Shown one piece after another: positions 20,205-29,725 of a DNA stretch of 64,000 bases. Position 1 is the first letter of the stretch; the number at the start of each line of letters is the position of its first letter. The DNA comes from Mesorhizobium sp. AR10 (GTDB lineage Bacteria > Pseudomonadota > Alphaproteobacteria > Rhizobiales > Rhizobiaceae), in the NCBI RefSeq assembly GCF_024746795.1, contig NZ_CP080524.1, positions 3,822,001 to 3,886,000 of the forward strand. The letters are read 5' to 3'. Made by a program: the position numbers and the translations under genes. The notes below the pieces were generated by a model. The model had not been told where the DNA came from. It was given only the letters and a program-made list of their open reading frames with translations, and ran no database searches.

Positions 20205-22507
20205 CGTCTCCTGCCGCGCGCGCCTGGACGCGATTGCGACGCGCGGGCGCGGCCTTTGGCCTTGTGAAACGACCGTTTGGAGCCGGGTAGCGGCTTCGGG
20301 TCGGTCAGCATCTCGAAGCGCATCGCGCCGGCCATCGGCGCCACCTCGATAAGGCGGACCTCGACACGGTCGGCAAGCTGATAACCCTTGCCGGTGCGCT
20401 CTCCGTAAAGCGATCGGGCCGTTTCATCGTATATATAGTAGTCGCCGCCCAGAGTTGACACCGGGATGAAACCATCTGCGCCAAATTGTGGCAACTGGAC
20501 AAATAGTCCCGATTTGGTGACCCCGGAAATGCGCGCGTCAAAACGATCGTCGATGCGTTCGGCGAGATAGGCGGCGATCAGCCGGTCGACCGTATCGCGC
20601 TCCGCGGCCATGGCGCGACGCTCGGTGCCGGAGATCAGCACGGAGACGTCTTCGAGCCGTGCTTCCTCATCCTGCGTCAACCCGCCCGGACCAAAGCCAA
20701 GTGCTGCTATCAACCCGCGATGCACGATCAGGTCGGCATAGCGGCGGATCGGCGAGGTGAAGTGCGCATAGCGTTTCAGGTTGAGGCCGAAATGGCCGAT
20801 GTTCTTGGGCGAATATTCGGCCTGGCTTTGCGAGCGCAGCACCACTTCGTTGACCAGCCCCTCATTGTCGGCGCCGCGCACGCGTTCCAGAATTCCATTG
20901 AACTGGGCGGGCCGCATCTGGGCGCCGCGTGCCAGCGACAGGCCGAGCGTCTGCAGAAACTCGCGCAGCGATTCCTGCTTGGCCAGCGAAGGCGCGTCGT
21001 GGGCGCGGTAGACCAGCGCCTGCTTCTTCGCCTCCAGCGTCTCGGCCGCGGCGACATTGGCCTGGATCATGAACTCTTCGATCAGCTTGTGCGCGTCGAG
21101 CCGCTCCGGGACGATGACGCGATCGACGGTGCCGTCCTCCTTGAGCACGATCTTGCGCTCTGGCAGCTCCAGTTCCAGCGGCTGGCGGGCGTCGCGGCCC
21201 CGTTTCAGGATGACGTAGGCGCCCCACAACGGCTTCAGCACGGTGTCCAGGATCGGGCCGGTCTTGTCGTCGGGCGCACCATCGATCGCGGCCTGAGCCT
21301 GCGGATAGGCGAGTTTTGCCGTCGACTTCATCATGATGCGGTGGAAGGAATGCCTGAGCTTGCGGCCATCGGCCGCGAAAGTCATGCGGACGGCCAGCGC
21401 GGGACGATCCTGGCCTTCGCGCAGCGAACAGAGATCGTTGGAAATGCGCTCCGGCAGCATCGGCACGACGCGATCGGGGAAATAGACCGAATTGCCGCGC
21501 TTCAGCGCCTCGCGGTCAAGTGCTGTGCCATAGCGGACATAGGCGGCGACATCGGCAATCGCCACGGTGGCGACCACGCCGCCGGGGTTCTTCTCATCCA
21601 GGTCGGGCGTTGCGAACACTGCGTCGTCATGGTCCTTGGCGTCGGCCGGATCGATGGTGACCAGCGGCAGGTCGCGCCAGTCCTCGCGGTGATCCATCGT
21701 GGCCGGCTTCACGGCCTCGGATTCGGCGATGACATCGGTCGGAAAGATGTGCGGAATGTCATGGGCGTGGATGGCGATCATCGAGACCGCCTTTTCGCTG
21801 GTCAGCGACCCCAGGACGTTGAGCACCTTGGCTCTGGGCAACCCGTAGCGGGAGGCGCGCGCGGGCTCGACCTCGACCAGATCGCCGTTTTTGGCGCCGT
21901 TCTGGAATTCCTTGTCGACGGTCAGTTCGGGCTGGCGGCGCTCCACCGGTTCGATGCGGAAGGTGCCGTCCTGCAGAATGCGAAAGATACCGAGAACGGC
22001 ATCGGTGCGCTTCTCGAAGATCTTCATTACCCGCCCGGTATAGGCGGGGCCGGTCGCCTCATTGGTCGGGAAGGTCTTGGCCAGAACGCGGTCGCCGATG
22101 CCGGGCGCCGGGCCATTGCCGCCGCGTGACACGCGGATCGAGACAACGGGCGGCTCGCCGCTGCCGACGGATTCGGCGGGATGCGCCAACAGGATGCCGT
22201 CGCCGTCGCGGCCAAAAATGTCGAGCACGGCGACATGGGGCAGGGCGCCGACGCGGGCGAGCTGCTTGCGCCCCTTGGTCAGCAGGCCCTCGTCCTGCAG
22301 GTCACGCAAAATGTCCTTCAGCCAGATGCGGTCGTCGCCGCGCAGCGCAAACGCCTTGGCGATTTCGCGTTTTCCGGCGCGATCCGGATTTTCGGCGATG
22401 TAGCGCAGGATTTCGTCGCGGGACGGGCGGTAGTCGTCCTTGACCTTGGCGCGGGTATCGGCCGTGCGCGGATCGCCGTGGGTTCTACCGGTGATCCTGC
22501 GCGCCAC
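20201..22507 (-). CDS. rnr: Ribonuclease R (RNB-family 3'-5' exoribonuclease)
   Basis: 768 residues from a GTG at 22507. A winged-helix start (RPSRDEILRYIAENPDRAGK), cold-shock domains and the RNB catalytic signature DPADAKDHDDAVFA with its metal-binding aspartates are visible. An S1 domain (RISGVTKSGLFVQLP) and a short basic Arg-rich tail follow. It degrades structured RNA and participates in rRNA and tmRNA-linked turnover. The GTG lies 4 bases after the topA stop, giving tight coupling. The open frame continues 47 codons upstream as an Arg/Pro-rich translation of topA in another frame, which is rejected as coding. Confidence 0.92.
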   Translation of the reverse strand: MARRITGRTHGDPRTADTRAKVKDDYRPSRDEILRYIAENPDRAGKREIAKAFALRGDDRIWLKDILRDLQDEGLLTKGRKQLARVGALPHVAVLDIFGRDGDGILLAHPAESVGSGEPPVVSIRVSRGGNGPAPGIGDRVLAKTFPTNEATGPAYTGRVMKIFEKRTDAVLGIFRILQDGTFRIEPVERRQPELTVDKEFQNGAKNGDLVEVEPARASRYGLPRAKVLNVLGSLTSEKAVSMIAIHAHDIPHIFPTDVIAESEAVKPATMDHREDWRDLPLVTIDPADAKDHDDAVFATPDLDEKNPGGVVATVAIADVAAYVRYGTALDREALKRGNSVYFPDRVVPMLPERISNDLCSLREGQDRPALAVRMTFAADGRKLRHSFHRIMMKSTAKLAYPQAQAAIDGAPDDKTGPILDTVLKPLWGAYVILKRGRDARQPLELELPERKIVLKEDGTVDRVIVPERLDAHKLIEEFMIQANVAAAETLEAKKQALVYRAHDAPSLAKQESLREFLQTLGLSLARGAQMRPAQFNGILERVRGADNEGLVNEVVLRSQSQAEYSPKNIGHFGLNLKRYAHFTSPIRRYADLIVHRGLIAALGFGPGGLTQDEEARLEDVSVLISGTERRAMAAERDTVDRLIAAYLAERIDDRFDARISGVTKSGLFVQLPQFGADGFIPVSTLGGDYYIYDETARSLYGERTGKGYQLADRVEVRLIEVAPMAGAMRFEMLTDPKPLPGSKRSFHKAKGRARASQSRPGARGRRR

Positions 22508-22511
22508 GCTC

Positions 22512-25148
22512 TTATCCCTTTTTCTTGGCCGCCGGCTTTTTGGCCGCCGCCTTCTTGGTTGCCGTTTTTCCGGGTGCTTGGGCCTTGGCCGCCGCCGCCT
22601 TGCGGAACGGCTTCTTGCCGCCGCCGCCCTTGGCTTCCTTCTCGGCAATCAGCGCCAGCGCGTCCTCGATGGTCACCGACTGCGGGTCCCTGCCCTTGGG
22701 CAGCGTCGCGTTGACCTTGCCGAAGTTCACGTAGGGTCCGTATTTGCCATCGCGCACCACGATCTTGCCGCCGCCGTCAGGGTGGTCGCCAAGTTCCTTC
22801 AAGGCAGCTGGCGTGCCGCCGTTGCGGCCGCCCTTACCCTTCAATTGCTTCTCGGCAATCACCGACACGGCGCGATTGAGCCCGATCGAAAACACCTCCT
22901 CGATGCCTTCGAGATTGGCGTAGGTGCCGTCATGCAGAACGAAGGGACCATAGCGGCCGAGCCCGGCGGAGATCATCTTGCCGGATTCCGGATGCTTGCC
23001 GACGTCGCGCGGCAGCGACAGCAGGGCGAGAGCCTTTTCGTGGTCGATGGACTCGACCGTCCAGCCCTTGGGCAGGCTCGAGCGCTTGGCTTCCTTGCCG
23101 TCGCCGCGCTGCAGATAGGGACCGAAGCGGCCGCTGCGCAGTGTGATCTCCTCCGCGGTGTACGGGTCCTTGCCGATCACCTTGGTGCCGTCGTCGCCAT
23201 TGCCGTTCTCGCCATTGGGGTTGGCGGCATCGCCGAGTTGGCGGGTGAAGGAGCATTCGGGATAGTTCGAGCAGCCGACAAAGGCGCCGAACTTGCCGAG
23301 CTTCAGAGACAGGTTGCCGCTGCCGCATTTAGGGCAGATCCGGGGGTTCGAACCGTCTTCTCGCGCCGGAAACACCAGCGGCGCCAGTTCCTCGTTCAGC
23401 GCATCGAGCACGTCGGTGACGCGCAGTTCCTTGATGTCTGCGACCGCGCCGGAAAAATCCTTCCAGAAATCGCGCAGCACATCCTTCCAGGCGAGCTTGC
23501 CGTCGGAGATCTCGTCGAGCTTTTCTTCGAGCGAGGCGGTGAAGTCATACTCGACATAGCGTCGGAAGAAGCTTTCGAGGAAGGCCGACAACAGCCGGCC
23601 CTTGGCCTGCGGCACCAGCCGGCGCTTGTCGAGGGTGACGTAGTCGCGGTCCTCGAGCGTCTTCAGGATTGCCGTGTAGGTCGAGGGACGACCGATGCCG
23701 AGTTCTTCGAGCTTCTTGATCAGCGAGGCTTCCGAGTAACGCGGCGGCGGTTCGGTGGTGTGCTGGGTGGCGTTGATCGCTTCGCGGGCAAGCTGCTCGC
23801 CGGCACGGATCTCGGGCAGACGGCGGCTTTCCTCGTCTTCCGCATCCTCGTCCTTCTGGTCGGTGTAGGCGGCGATGAAGCCGTCGAAACGAACGACCGA
23901 ACCGATGGCGCGGAGTTCCGCCGTGCGCGGCCCGTTGACCGCCTCGATCTCGACGGTGGTGCGTTCGATCTCGGCCGGCTGCATCTGGCTGGAGATGGCG
24001 CGTTTCCACACCATCTCGTAGAGCCGTGCCTGGTCGGCATCGAGATATTGCCTGACCGAAGCCGGGGTGCGCATGAAATCAGTCGGGCGGATCGCCTCGT
24101 GCGCTTCCTGGGCGTTCTTGGCCTTGGTCGTGTAGAGGCGCGGCGTATCCGGCAGATATTTTGGGCCGAACTCCTTGGCGATCGCATCACGCGCAGCAGT
24201 GATCGCCTCCGGCGCCATCTGCACGCCGTCGGTTCGCATATAGGTGATCAGGCCGGTGGTCTCGCCGCCGATCTCCATGCCTTCATAGAGCCGCTGTGCC
24301 ACTTGCATCGTGCGGTTGGCCGAAAAGCCGAGGCGCGAGGACGCGGCCTGCTGCAGCGTCGATGTGGTGAAGGGCGGGCCCGGATTGCGCTTGGTCGGCT
24401 TGGCTTCGACCGACACCGCCTTGAAGGTGGCGCCGTCGAGCATCGCCTTGATGTCATCTGCCTGCGCCTTGTTGGAAATATCGAGCTTCTGCAGCTTCTT
24501 GCGGTCGAAGGCGGTCAGCCGCGCTTCGAAATTTTCCTTGCGCGGCGTGCCGAGGATGGCGGCGATCTGCCAATATTCTTCGCGGACGAAACGCTCGATC
24601 TCGGATTCGCGGTCGCAGACGAGGCGCAGAGCCACGGACTGGACACGGCCGGCCGAGCGGGCGCCCGGCAGCTTGCGCCACAGGACGGGAGACAGCGTGA
24701 AGCCGACGAGATAGTCGAGCGCGCGGCGGGCGAGATAGGCATCGACCAACGGACCGTCGATCTGCCGCGGATTGGCCATCGCTTCCAGCACCGATGTCTT
24801 GGTGATGGCGTTGAAGACGACGCGGCTGACCGGCTTGTCCTTGAGCGCGCGCTTCTGCTTCAGCACTTCCAGGACATGCCAGGAAATGGCTTCGCCCTCG
24901 CGATCCGGATCGGTGGCGAGGATGAGGCCGTCGGCGTCCTTGACCGCCTTGGCTATGTCGGCCAGGCGCTTGCCCGAGGCGGTGTCGACAGCCCAGGACA
25001 TGGCAAAATCTTCATCCGGGCGCACCGAGCCATCCTTGGCCGGCAGATCGCGGACGTGGCCGAACGAGGCCAGAACCTTATAGTTCTTGCCGAGGTACTT
25101 GTTGATTGTCTTTGCCTTGGCCGGCGATTCGACGACGACGACGTCCAT
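22512..25148 (-). CDS. topA: DNA topoisomerase I
   Basis: 878 residues. The TOPRIM domain opens VVVESPAKAKTINKYLG. The catalytic tyrosine is Y303 in GLITYMRTDG. One four-cysteine zinc ribbon (CPKCGSGNL to CSNYPEC) is followed by several rhizobial C-terminal repeat domains (GRFGPYLQ, GRYGPFVLHD, GKYGPYVNFG). The end is a Lys/Ala-rich disordered tail. It relaxes negative supercoils. In many rhizobia dprA precedes topA, but here it is a 370-base non-coding gap. First gene of a topA-rnr-DUF983 unit. Confidence 0.96.
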   Translation of the reverse strand: MDVVVVESPAKAKTINKYLGKNYKVLASFGHVRDLPAKDGSVRPDEDFAMSWAVDTASGKRLADIAKAVKDADGLILATDPDREGEAISWHVLEVLKQKRALKDKPVSRVVFNAITKTSVLEAMANPRQIDGPLVDAYLARRALDYLVGFTLSPVLWRKLPGARSAGRVQSVALRLVCDRESEIERFVREEYWQIAAILGTPRKENFEARLTAFDRKKLQKLDISNKAQADDIKAMLDGATFKAVSVEAKPTKRNPGPPFTTSTLQQAASSRLGFSANRTMQVAQRLYEGMEIGGETTGLITYMRTDGVQMAPEAITAARDAIAKEFGPKYLPDTPRLYTTKAKNAQEAHEAIRPTDFMRTPASVRQYLDADQARLYEMVWKRAISSQMQPAEIERTTVEIEAVNGPRTAELRAIGSVVRFDGFIAAYTDQKDEDAEDEESRRLPEIRAGEQLAREAINATQHTTEPPPRYSEASLIKKLEELGIGRPSTYTAILKTLEDRDYVTLDKRRLVPQAKGRLLSAFLESFFRRYVEYDFTASLEEKLDEISDGKLAWKDVLRDFWKDFSGAVADIKELRVTDVLDALNEELAPLVFPAREDGSNPRICPKCGSGNLSLKLGKFGAFVGCSNYPECSFTRQLGDAANPNGENGNGDDGTKVIGKDPYTAEEITLRSGRFGPYLQRGDGKEAKRSSLPKGWTVESIDHEKALALLSLPRDVGKHPESGKMISAGLGRYGPFVLHDGTYANLEGIEEVFSIGLNRAVSVIAEKQLKGKGGRNGGTPAALKELGDHPDGGGKIVVRDGKYGPYVNFGKVNATLPKGRDPQSVTIEDALALIAEKEAKGGGGKKPFRKAAAAKAQAPGKTATKKAAAKKPAAKKKG

Positions 25149-25520
25149 GAGGTCTCATATCAGCTGTGGTGCGGCAGAAGAATTCCGCTGCGCGCGACGA
25201 AATCTCGTATGATTTGTCGCTCACATGGCCGCGCTTTTGCATCCGGTCAAGGGGAAGCGCCCAAATTGCCGGGATGTCCGCAGCAATACACTCTTAGAGT
25301 GTATGGAGAAAATCACAGAATCTTGGGAAGGGCAGGTTCGCGCTTCGAGTCGCAGCAAACGACTCGGGGTTACGTCGCCGGCCGGTTCGTGCAAGTCAGG
25401 CTGGGTGCATACGGACCGAGCGTCACGCTATGCAAACATAAGCTGGCCGCCGGGGCGCTTGGAGGGATTTCCGGCAGCCAGCCGATTTCCCGCCGATCAG
25501 GCGGGAATGAGGTTCGAAGA
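25149..25520. other. Non-coding gap between topA and the COG4315 gene
   Basis: 372 bases with no credible gene. It contains a perfect inverted repeat at 25286-25304 (listed separately) and should include the topA promoter. No RNA gene recognised. Confidence 0.4.
25286..25304. promoter_or_regulatory. Perfect inverted repeat, candidate operator
   Basis: ATACACTC and GAGTGTAT are separated by TTA, giving an 8-3-8 palindrome 138 bases upstream of topA. Such size and symmetry suit a dimeric repressor (MarR/GntR-like), but no regulator is adjacent. It is not a terminator, as it has no T tract. Confidence 0.4.
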
Positions 25521-25898
25521 TCAGTCGGCCTTGACGACGTGCCAGACCTCGCCGACGCCGTCGCCGGTCATATCGCCGGCCTTCTTGTCCTTGATGAAGG
25601 TGTAGACCGGCTTTCCGTCATAGGCCCACATCTTGGTGCCGTCGGTGCGGTCGACAACGCTCCATTCGTCATCCGCCTTTGCGTCGGCCTCGGCCTTCAG
25701 CGGCGGCCAGTTGGTGGCGCATTTGTCGTAGCAATTGGTCTTGCCCTTCTCGTCCTTGTCATAAGTATAGAGTGTCATGCCGTTGGCATCGGTATAGATC
25801 TTGGTGCCTCCGACCTCGGCTTCCTTCCACGCATCGGCGGCGAAGGATGCGGCGGTGCTGAGCAAAAGCGCGGCCAATCCGACTGTGATCGTTTTCAT
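25521..25898 (-). CDS. Exported COG4315-family (secreted repeat, YxYxxD) protein
   Basis: 125 residues. A signal peptide (MKTITVGLAALLLSTAASFA, cleavage near AADA) precedes the family motif: DANGMTLYTYDKDEKGKTNCYDKCATNWPPL, repeated as DGKPVYTFIKDKKAGDMTGDG. The Y-x-[FWY]-x-x-D repeats and single disulfide (C-x-x-x-C) define this small periplasmic family. Function unknown. AGGGAGA lies 5 bases before the ATG at 25898. Divergent from the ccdA-like gene. Confidence 0.85.
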   Translation of the reverse strand: MKTITVGLAALLLSTAASFAADAWKEAEVGGTKIYTDANGMTLYTYDKDEKGKTNCYDKCATNWPPLKAEADAKADDEWSVVDRTDGTKMWAYDGKPVYTFIKDKKAGDMTGDGVGEVWHVVKAD

Positions 25899-26076
25899 GG
25901 AAATCTCCCTGGGTGATCGAGAAGCGCGCGGAAAATCGCGGCCTCCTGTATCAACGCTGCCCGGCTGCCCTTTCTTCCCGGCCAATCCCGGGCGAAGCGA
26001 CGACTTGCCACGCGATGGTGATTGGCGGACCAGTGGGGTCGCGGCTATATGGCAGCGCAAGCATCAGGAGACGGGA

Positions 26077-26823
26077 ATGGCATTGGACATCGGCTATGTC
26101 AGCGCGATCGGGGCAGGGGCGCTCTCGTTCCTGTCGCCTTGCGTGCTGCCGCTGGTGCCGCCTTACCTCTGCTACATGGCCGGCGTGTCGGTCGACGATT
26201 TCCGCGGCGAGGCTGGCGCCACGGCAAAGCCCGGCGCACGCGGCGCGCTGCTCTATTCCTCGATGGCTTTTGTTCTCGGCTTCTCCACCGTGTTCGTGGC
26301 GCTCGGCGCCGGCGCCTCGACCATCGGCCATTGGCTGCGCGTCTGGCAGGAGCCGCTGGCGATGGCCGCCGGCGTGCTGATCATCCTGATGGGCCTGAAT
26401 TTCCTCGGCATCTTGCGCATCCCGCTTTTGTCGCGCGAGGCGCGCTTCCAATCGCAAGGCAAGCCGGCCAGCGTTGTCGCCGCCTATGTCATGGGACTGG
26501 CCTTCGCCTTCGGCTGGACACCGTGCATCGGCCCGGTGCTGGGGCCGATCCTGACGCTGGCCGGTGGCCGCGAGACGGTGGGCGAGGGCGCGCTGCTGCT
26601 CGCCGCCTATTCGCTTGGGCTCGGCATTCCGTTCCTGATTGCCGCGCTGTTTTCCGGCGCCTTCATGCGCTTTCTCTCGAAATTCCGCGTCCATCTCGGT
26701 CGCGTCGAAAAGGCCATCGGCGCGCTGCTGGTCGTCGCCGGGGTGTTTTTCCTGACTGGCGGCGTGCAGGCCGCATCTTATTGGCTGCTGGAGAATTTTC
26801 CGCTGCTGGGGCAGTTGGGGTAA
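26077..26823 (+). CDS. ccdA: Cytochrome c biogenesis/thiol-disulfide transporter, CcdA family
   Basis: 248 residues, six predicted helices. The paired cysteines characteristic of CcdA/DsbD-beta are present: SFLSPCVLPLVPP in helix 1 and GWTPCIGPVLGPIL in helix 4. It moves reducing equivalents from cytoplasmic thioredoxin across the inner membrane for cytochrome c assembly or periplasmic thiol repair. CAGGAGACGGG upstream fixes the ATG at 26077. No ccm genes or thioredoxin-like partner adjoin it. Confidence 0.88.
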   Translation: MALDIGYVSAIGAGALSFLSPCVLPLVPPYLCYMAGVSVDDFRGEAGATAKPGARGALLYSSMAFVLGFSTVFVALGAGASTIGHWLRVWQEPLAMAAGVLIILMGLNFLGILRIPLLSREARFQSQGKPASVVAAYVMGLAFAFGWTPCIGPVLGPILTLAGGRETVGEGALLLAAYSLGLGIPFLIAALFSGAFMRFLSKFRVHLGRVEKAIGALLVVAGVFFLTGGVQAASYWLLENFPLLGQLG

Positions 26824-26857
26824 GTGCTCAAAAGTGGTTGTCAGGACTACCTGGCTA

Positions 26858-27928
26858 CTAAGTGTGATCGACCTTTCGATCCCAAACACCGGTAACGATC
26901 CCTTCAAGTGAAGATTGGTCGAAGAATTCATTGTTGGTGTCTATCTCAATGCGAGCTCTAGATTCCAGCGAGCTGGAATATGCATTGCTATAAAACTGCT
27001 CATAGGACGTTGAGATCGCTCCGGCCATGATTCCTTCTACACTGAGTGACGGAGGGTTGTTGTGACGCATTCCTACAACGGCGGTAGACGGACTAATAGG
27101 CAAATAAACCTCGAACCAGTCGCTAGAAATTCCGATCAATGAGCATATTGCCCCATTTTCTGTGCGCGAAAATACCCCGCTATCGCCGAGCACAAATCTA
27201 TTGGCTGCGTCCGTTACGACGCACCATTTAAGCGGCCGTACGCTATCCGGGCATTTTCCGCCTGAGGTCAAAAATTGTTCGAGCCCTTTATTGTGACCCT
27301 CATCGATAGCGGTGCTAGCCTTGAATACTTCGGAAAAATTCCTGAAGCCATCTTGCATAATACCGGTCAGTGCCCCGGAGGCAATTACCTCACGAGCTAG
27401 CCGAACACGCTTCAGAAATTCTGGGTCGTTTTTCAGTTGAAGGCGTTGAAATACATTCAATCCAGCCGTCATCTCAGCTATCTTTTTCTCAAGCTCCTTA
27501 TCCGCCATTTGCTTATAAAAGGCCTGAGCTTTGTCGCTCGTTGATCGCTCCGCCATCAGGTCTATCGCGGCGGTAAAGCCTCCTCGAAGGCGCTCTCGCA
27601 AAGCCCGGGTCCGAAATGCGAGGATCCAGAATAGGTCTCCTAGTTGGCTTTCGTGCCTATCGAGAATCTCCCCCTTAGAGGTTATTTCTTTAAAAATTTG
27701 CCCATTTTTTCCTTCTGTTATTGCAAGTAAATCCTCCAGTCTGTCGTCGTCCTTCCCGTAGAAATTGCTGGATGATCCCACCCATTTCGTGTTCTTGCAC
27801 TCAGCGTCTTTCCCATTCGTATATACCCAGATGTAGTGCTTCCCGGGCTTTTTTGCTGGGGGAGGGCAACTGAAATATTTCAATTGAAATTCAGAGATAA
27901 AGTGATTGTTCTCTTTTTGCTTCTGCAT
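26858..27928 (-). CDS. DUF4238 domain protein (probably acquired)
   Basis: 356 residues. The N-terminus NNHFISEFQLKYFS matches the H-x-x-x-x-x-L-x-x-F/Y start of the DUF4238 family, whose members are scattered in bacterial accessory regions and have no proven activity. No transmembrane segment. Base composition is clearly more AT-rich than all neighbours, and codon use includes rare AT-ending codons, so recent transfer is likely. Alone between ccdA and glmU; no integrase or terminal repeat found. A purine-rich AAAAGAAG upstream could serve as ribosome site. Confidence 0.65.
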   Translation of the reverse strand: MQKQKENNHFISEFQLKYFSCPPPAKKPGKHYIWVYTNGKDAECKNTKWVGSSSNFYGKDDDRLEDLLAITEGKNGQIFKEITSKGEILDRHESQLGDLFWILAFRTRALRERLRGGFTAAIDLMAERSTSDKAQAFYKQMADKELEKKIAEMTAGLNVFQRLQLKNDPEFLKRVRLAREVIASGALTGIMQDGFRNFSEVFKASTAIDEGHNKGLEQFLTSGGKCPDSVRPLKWCVVTDAANRFVLGDSGVFSRTENGAICSLIGISSDWFEVYLPISPSTAVVGMRHNNPPSLSVEGIMAGAISTSYEQFYSNAYSSSLESRARIEIDTNNEFFDQSSLEGIVTGVWDRKVDHT

Positions 27929-28177
27929 ATTAAAACTCGGACTTCTTTTCTCGCCGATACGATGTGACCATATCCGAGTGGGTTGCGCCCGTCTCGCGCC
28001 GGGGGGTCGTATCAGCCCAAATTTGCATCTGTTCGGATCTATCGACTTAGGGACAGGGCCTTAAGGTCAGTTTTGCAGCTGCTCCGCCATCTCACCGGAA
28101 TTTAACCGCATTGGTGCAGCATGCGCGCCAATGTTAGATAGTCCCGATTCCTGATCCCTTCCATACGGTTGCCATCC
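27929..28177. other. Gap upstream of glmU
   Basis: About 250 bases. The left part shares the lower GC of the DUF4238 gene; the right part rises to core composition. No gene or hairpin terminator identified. It must contain the divergent promoters. Confidence 0.35.
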
Positions 28178-29536
28178 ATGAGCCAGAGATCCTGCCTGTC
28201 CGTCATCCTCGCCGCCGGCGAAGGTACGCGCATGAAGAGTGCGCTGCCGAAAGTGCTGCACCCCATCGCCGGCCTGCCGATGGTCGCCCATGTCGTGAAG
28301 GCGGCCGAAGCCGCCGGCGCCGGCGACCAGGCGCTGGTGATCGGCCACGGCGCCGACGAGATGCGCAAGGCAGCGGCAAAGTTCGCACCGAAGGCCGAGA
28401 CCTTCGTGCAGGAAAAGCGCCTCGGCACCGCGCACGCCGTGCTGGCGGCACGTGCAGCGATATCAAGGGGTTACGACGATGTGCTGGTGATGTTCGGCGA
28501 CACGCCGCTGATCGACCCGGATGCGCTGACCGTAGCGCGGCTGAAGCTGGCGGAAGGTGCGGCAGTCGTCGTCATCGGTTTCCGTACACCCAATCCGACC
28601 GGTTACGGCCGGCTGATCGAAAAAGGCGACAAGCTAGTCGCCATCCGCGAGGAAAAGGACTGCTCCGAGGAGGAGAAGAAGATCACCTTCTGCAATGGCG
28701 GGCTGATGGCGGTTGCCGGCAGCCAGGCGCTGAAGCTGCTCGACGCGGTTGGCAACACCAACGCTAAGGGCGAGTACTATCTGACCGACATCGTCGAAAT
28801 TGCCAGCGCGCAAGGCCTCGATGTCGTCGCCACCGAGGCCAGCTTCGAGAATGCGCTCGGCATCAACAACCGGGCCGAACTTGCCGAGGCCGAAGGCATC
28901 TGGCAGACGCGCCGGCGGCGCGAGGCGATGCTCTCTGGGGTGACGTTGATTGCGCCCGAAACCGTGTTCTTCTCGCACGACACCGAGATTGGCGCCGACA
29001 CTCTCGTCGAACCCAATGTCTGGTTCGGGCCGGGCGTGAAGATCGCCACGGGCGCCAAGATCCATGCCTTCAGCCATATCGAAGGCGCCACCGTCGCGTC
29101 GAATTGCGATGTCGGGCCGTTTGCGCGGCTGCGGCCGGGCGCCGACTTGAGGCAAAAGGCCAAGGTCGGCAATTTCTGCGAGGTCAAGCAGGCTGTCATC
29201 GAGGAAGGCGCCAAGGTCAATCACCTGACCTATATCGGCGATGCCCGCGTCGGCGCGGGCGCCAATATCGGCGCCGGCACCATCACCTGCAACTATGACG
29301 GCTATTCAAAATTCTTCACCGACATCGGTGAGGGCGCCTTTGTCGGCTCGAATTCCTCGCTGGTGGCGCCTGTTACCATCGGCAAGGGCGGCTACATCGC
29401 CTCGGGCAGCGTCATCACCGAAAGTGTGCCCGACGACGCGCTGGCCTTCGGCCGCGCCCGCCAGAAGACGATCCCCGGCAAGGGCAAGGAACTGCGCGAG
29501 CGTTTTGCCTCGGCTGCGGCGGCGAAGAAAAAGTGA
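28178..29536 (+). CDS. glmU: Bifunctional UDP-N-acetylglucosamine pyrophosphorylase / glucosamine-1-phosphate acetyltransferase
   Basis: 452 residues. The N-terminal uridylyltransferase has [19 protein letters not shown], and the C-terminal half is a left-handed beta-helix of hexapeptide repeats ([18 protein letters not shown]). It makes UDP-GlcNAc for peptidoglycan and LPS. ATG 28178 gives [14 protein letters not shown]; a TTG three codons upstream is possible. Followed by glmS, which makes its precursor pathway's first intermediate. Confidence 0.96.
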   Translation: MSQRSCLSVILAAGEGTRMKSALPKVLHPIAGLPMVAHVVKAAEAAGAGDQALVIGHGADEMRKAAAKFAPKAETFVQEKRLGTAHAVLAARAAISRGYDDVLVMFGDTPLIDPDALTVARLKLAEGAAVVVIGFRTPNPTGYGRLIEKGDKLVAIREEKDCSEEEKKITFCNGGLMAVAGSQALKLLDAVGNTNAKGEYYLTDIVEIASAQGLDVVATEASFENALGINNRAELAEAEGIWQTRRRREAMLSGVTLIAPETVFFSHDTEIGADTLVEPNVWFGPGVKIATGAKIHAFSHIEGATVASNCDVGPFARLRPGADLRQKAKVGNFCEVKQAVIEEGAKVNHLTYIGDARVGAGANIGAGTITCNYDGYSKFFTDIGEGAFVGSNSSLVAPVTIGKGGYIASGSVITESVPDDALAFGRARQKTIPGKGKELRERFASAAAAKKK

Positions 29537-29725
29537 ATATTTTCAGATCGTACGCCTGAAAAAACTGAACGATTGCAGTAACCGGATTGCAAGAGCGGTC
29601 TGGCATGGTGCATCGATGCAAGACCGTCCCGGCTGAAACGGGACGAAACGCAATGTGACTTTCGCGGCAGGCCGGCCATCCCTAGATAGCGCTGGTTTTC
29701 CGTGGGGAATCGGGGGCAAGCGGCC

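Noticed and set aside
22508..22648. 47-codon N-terminal extension of RNase R
   Set aside because: It is the alternate-frame reading of the Lys/Ala-rich topA tail; the GTG 4 bases after the topA stop starts the homologous part.
22440..25916. Very long open frame on the plus strand opposite topA and rnr
   Set aside because: 1158 codons opposite two certain genes; composition typical of an antisense shadow and no ribosome site.
29537..29725. glmS ribozyme
   Set aside because: No catalytic-core pattern could be recognised, and this ribozyme is found in Gram-positive bacteria.
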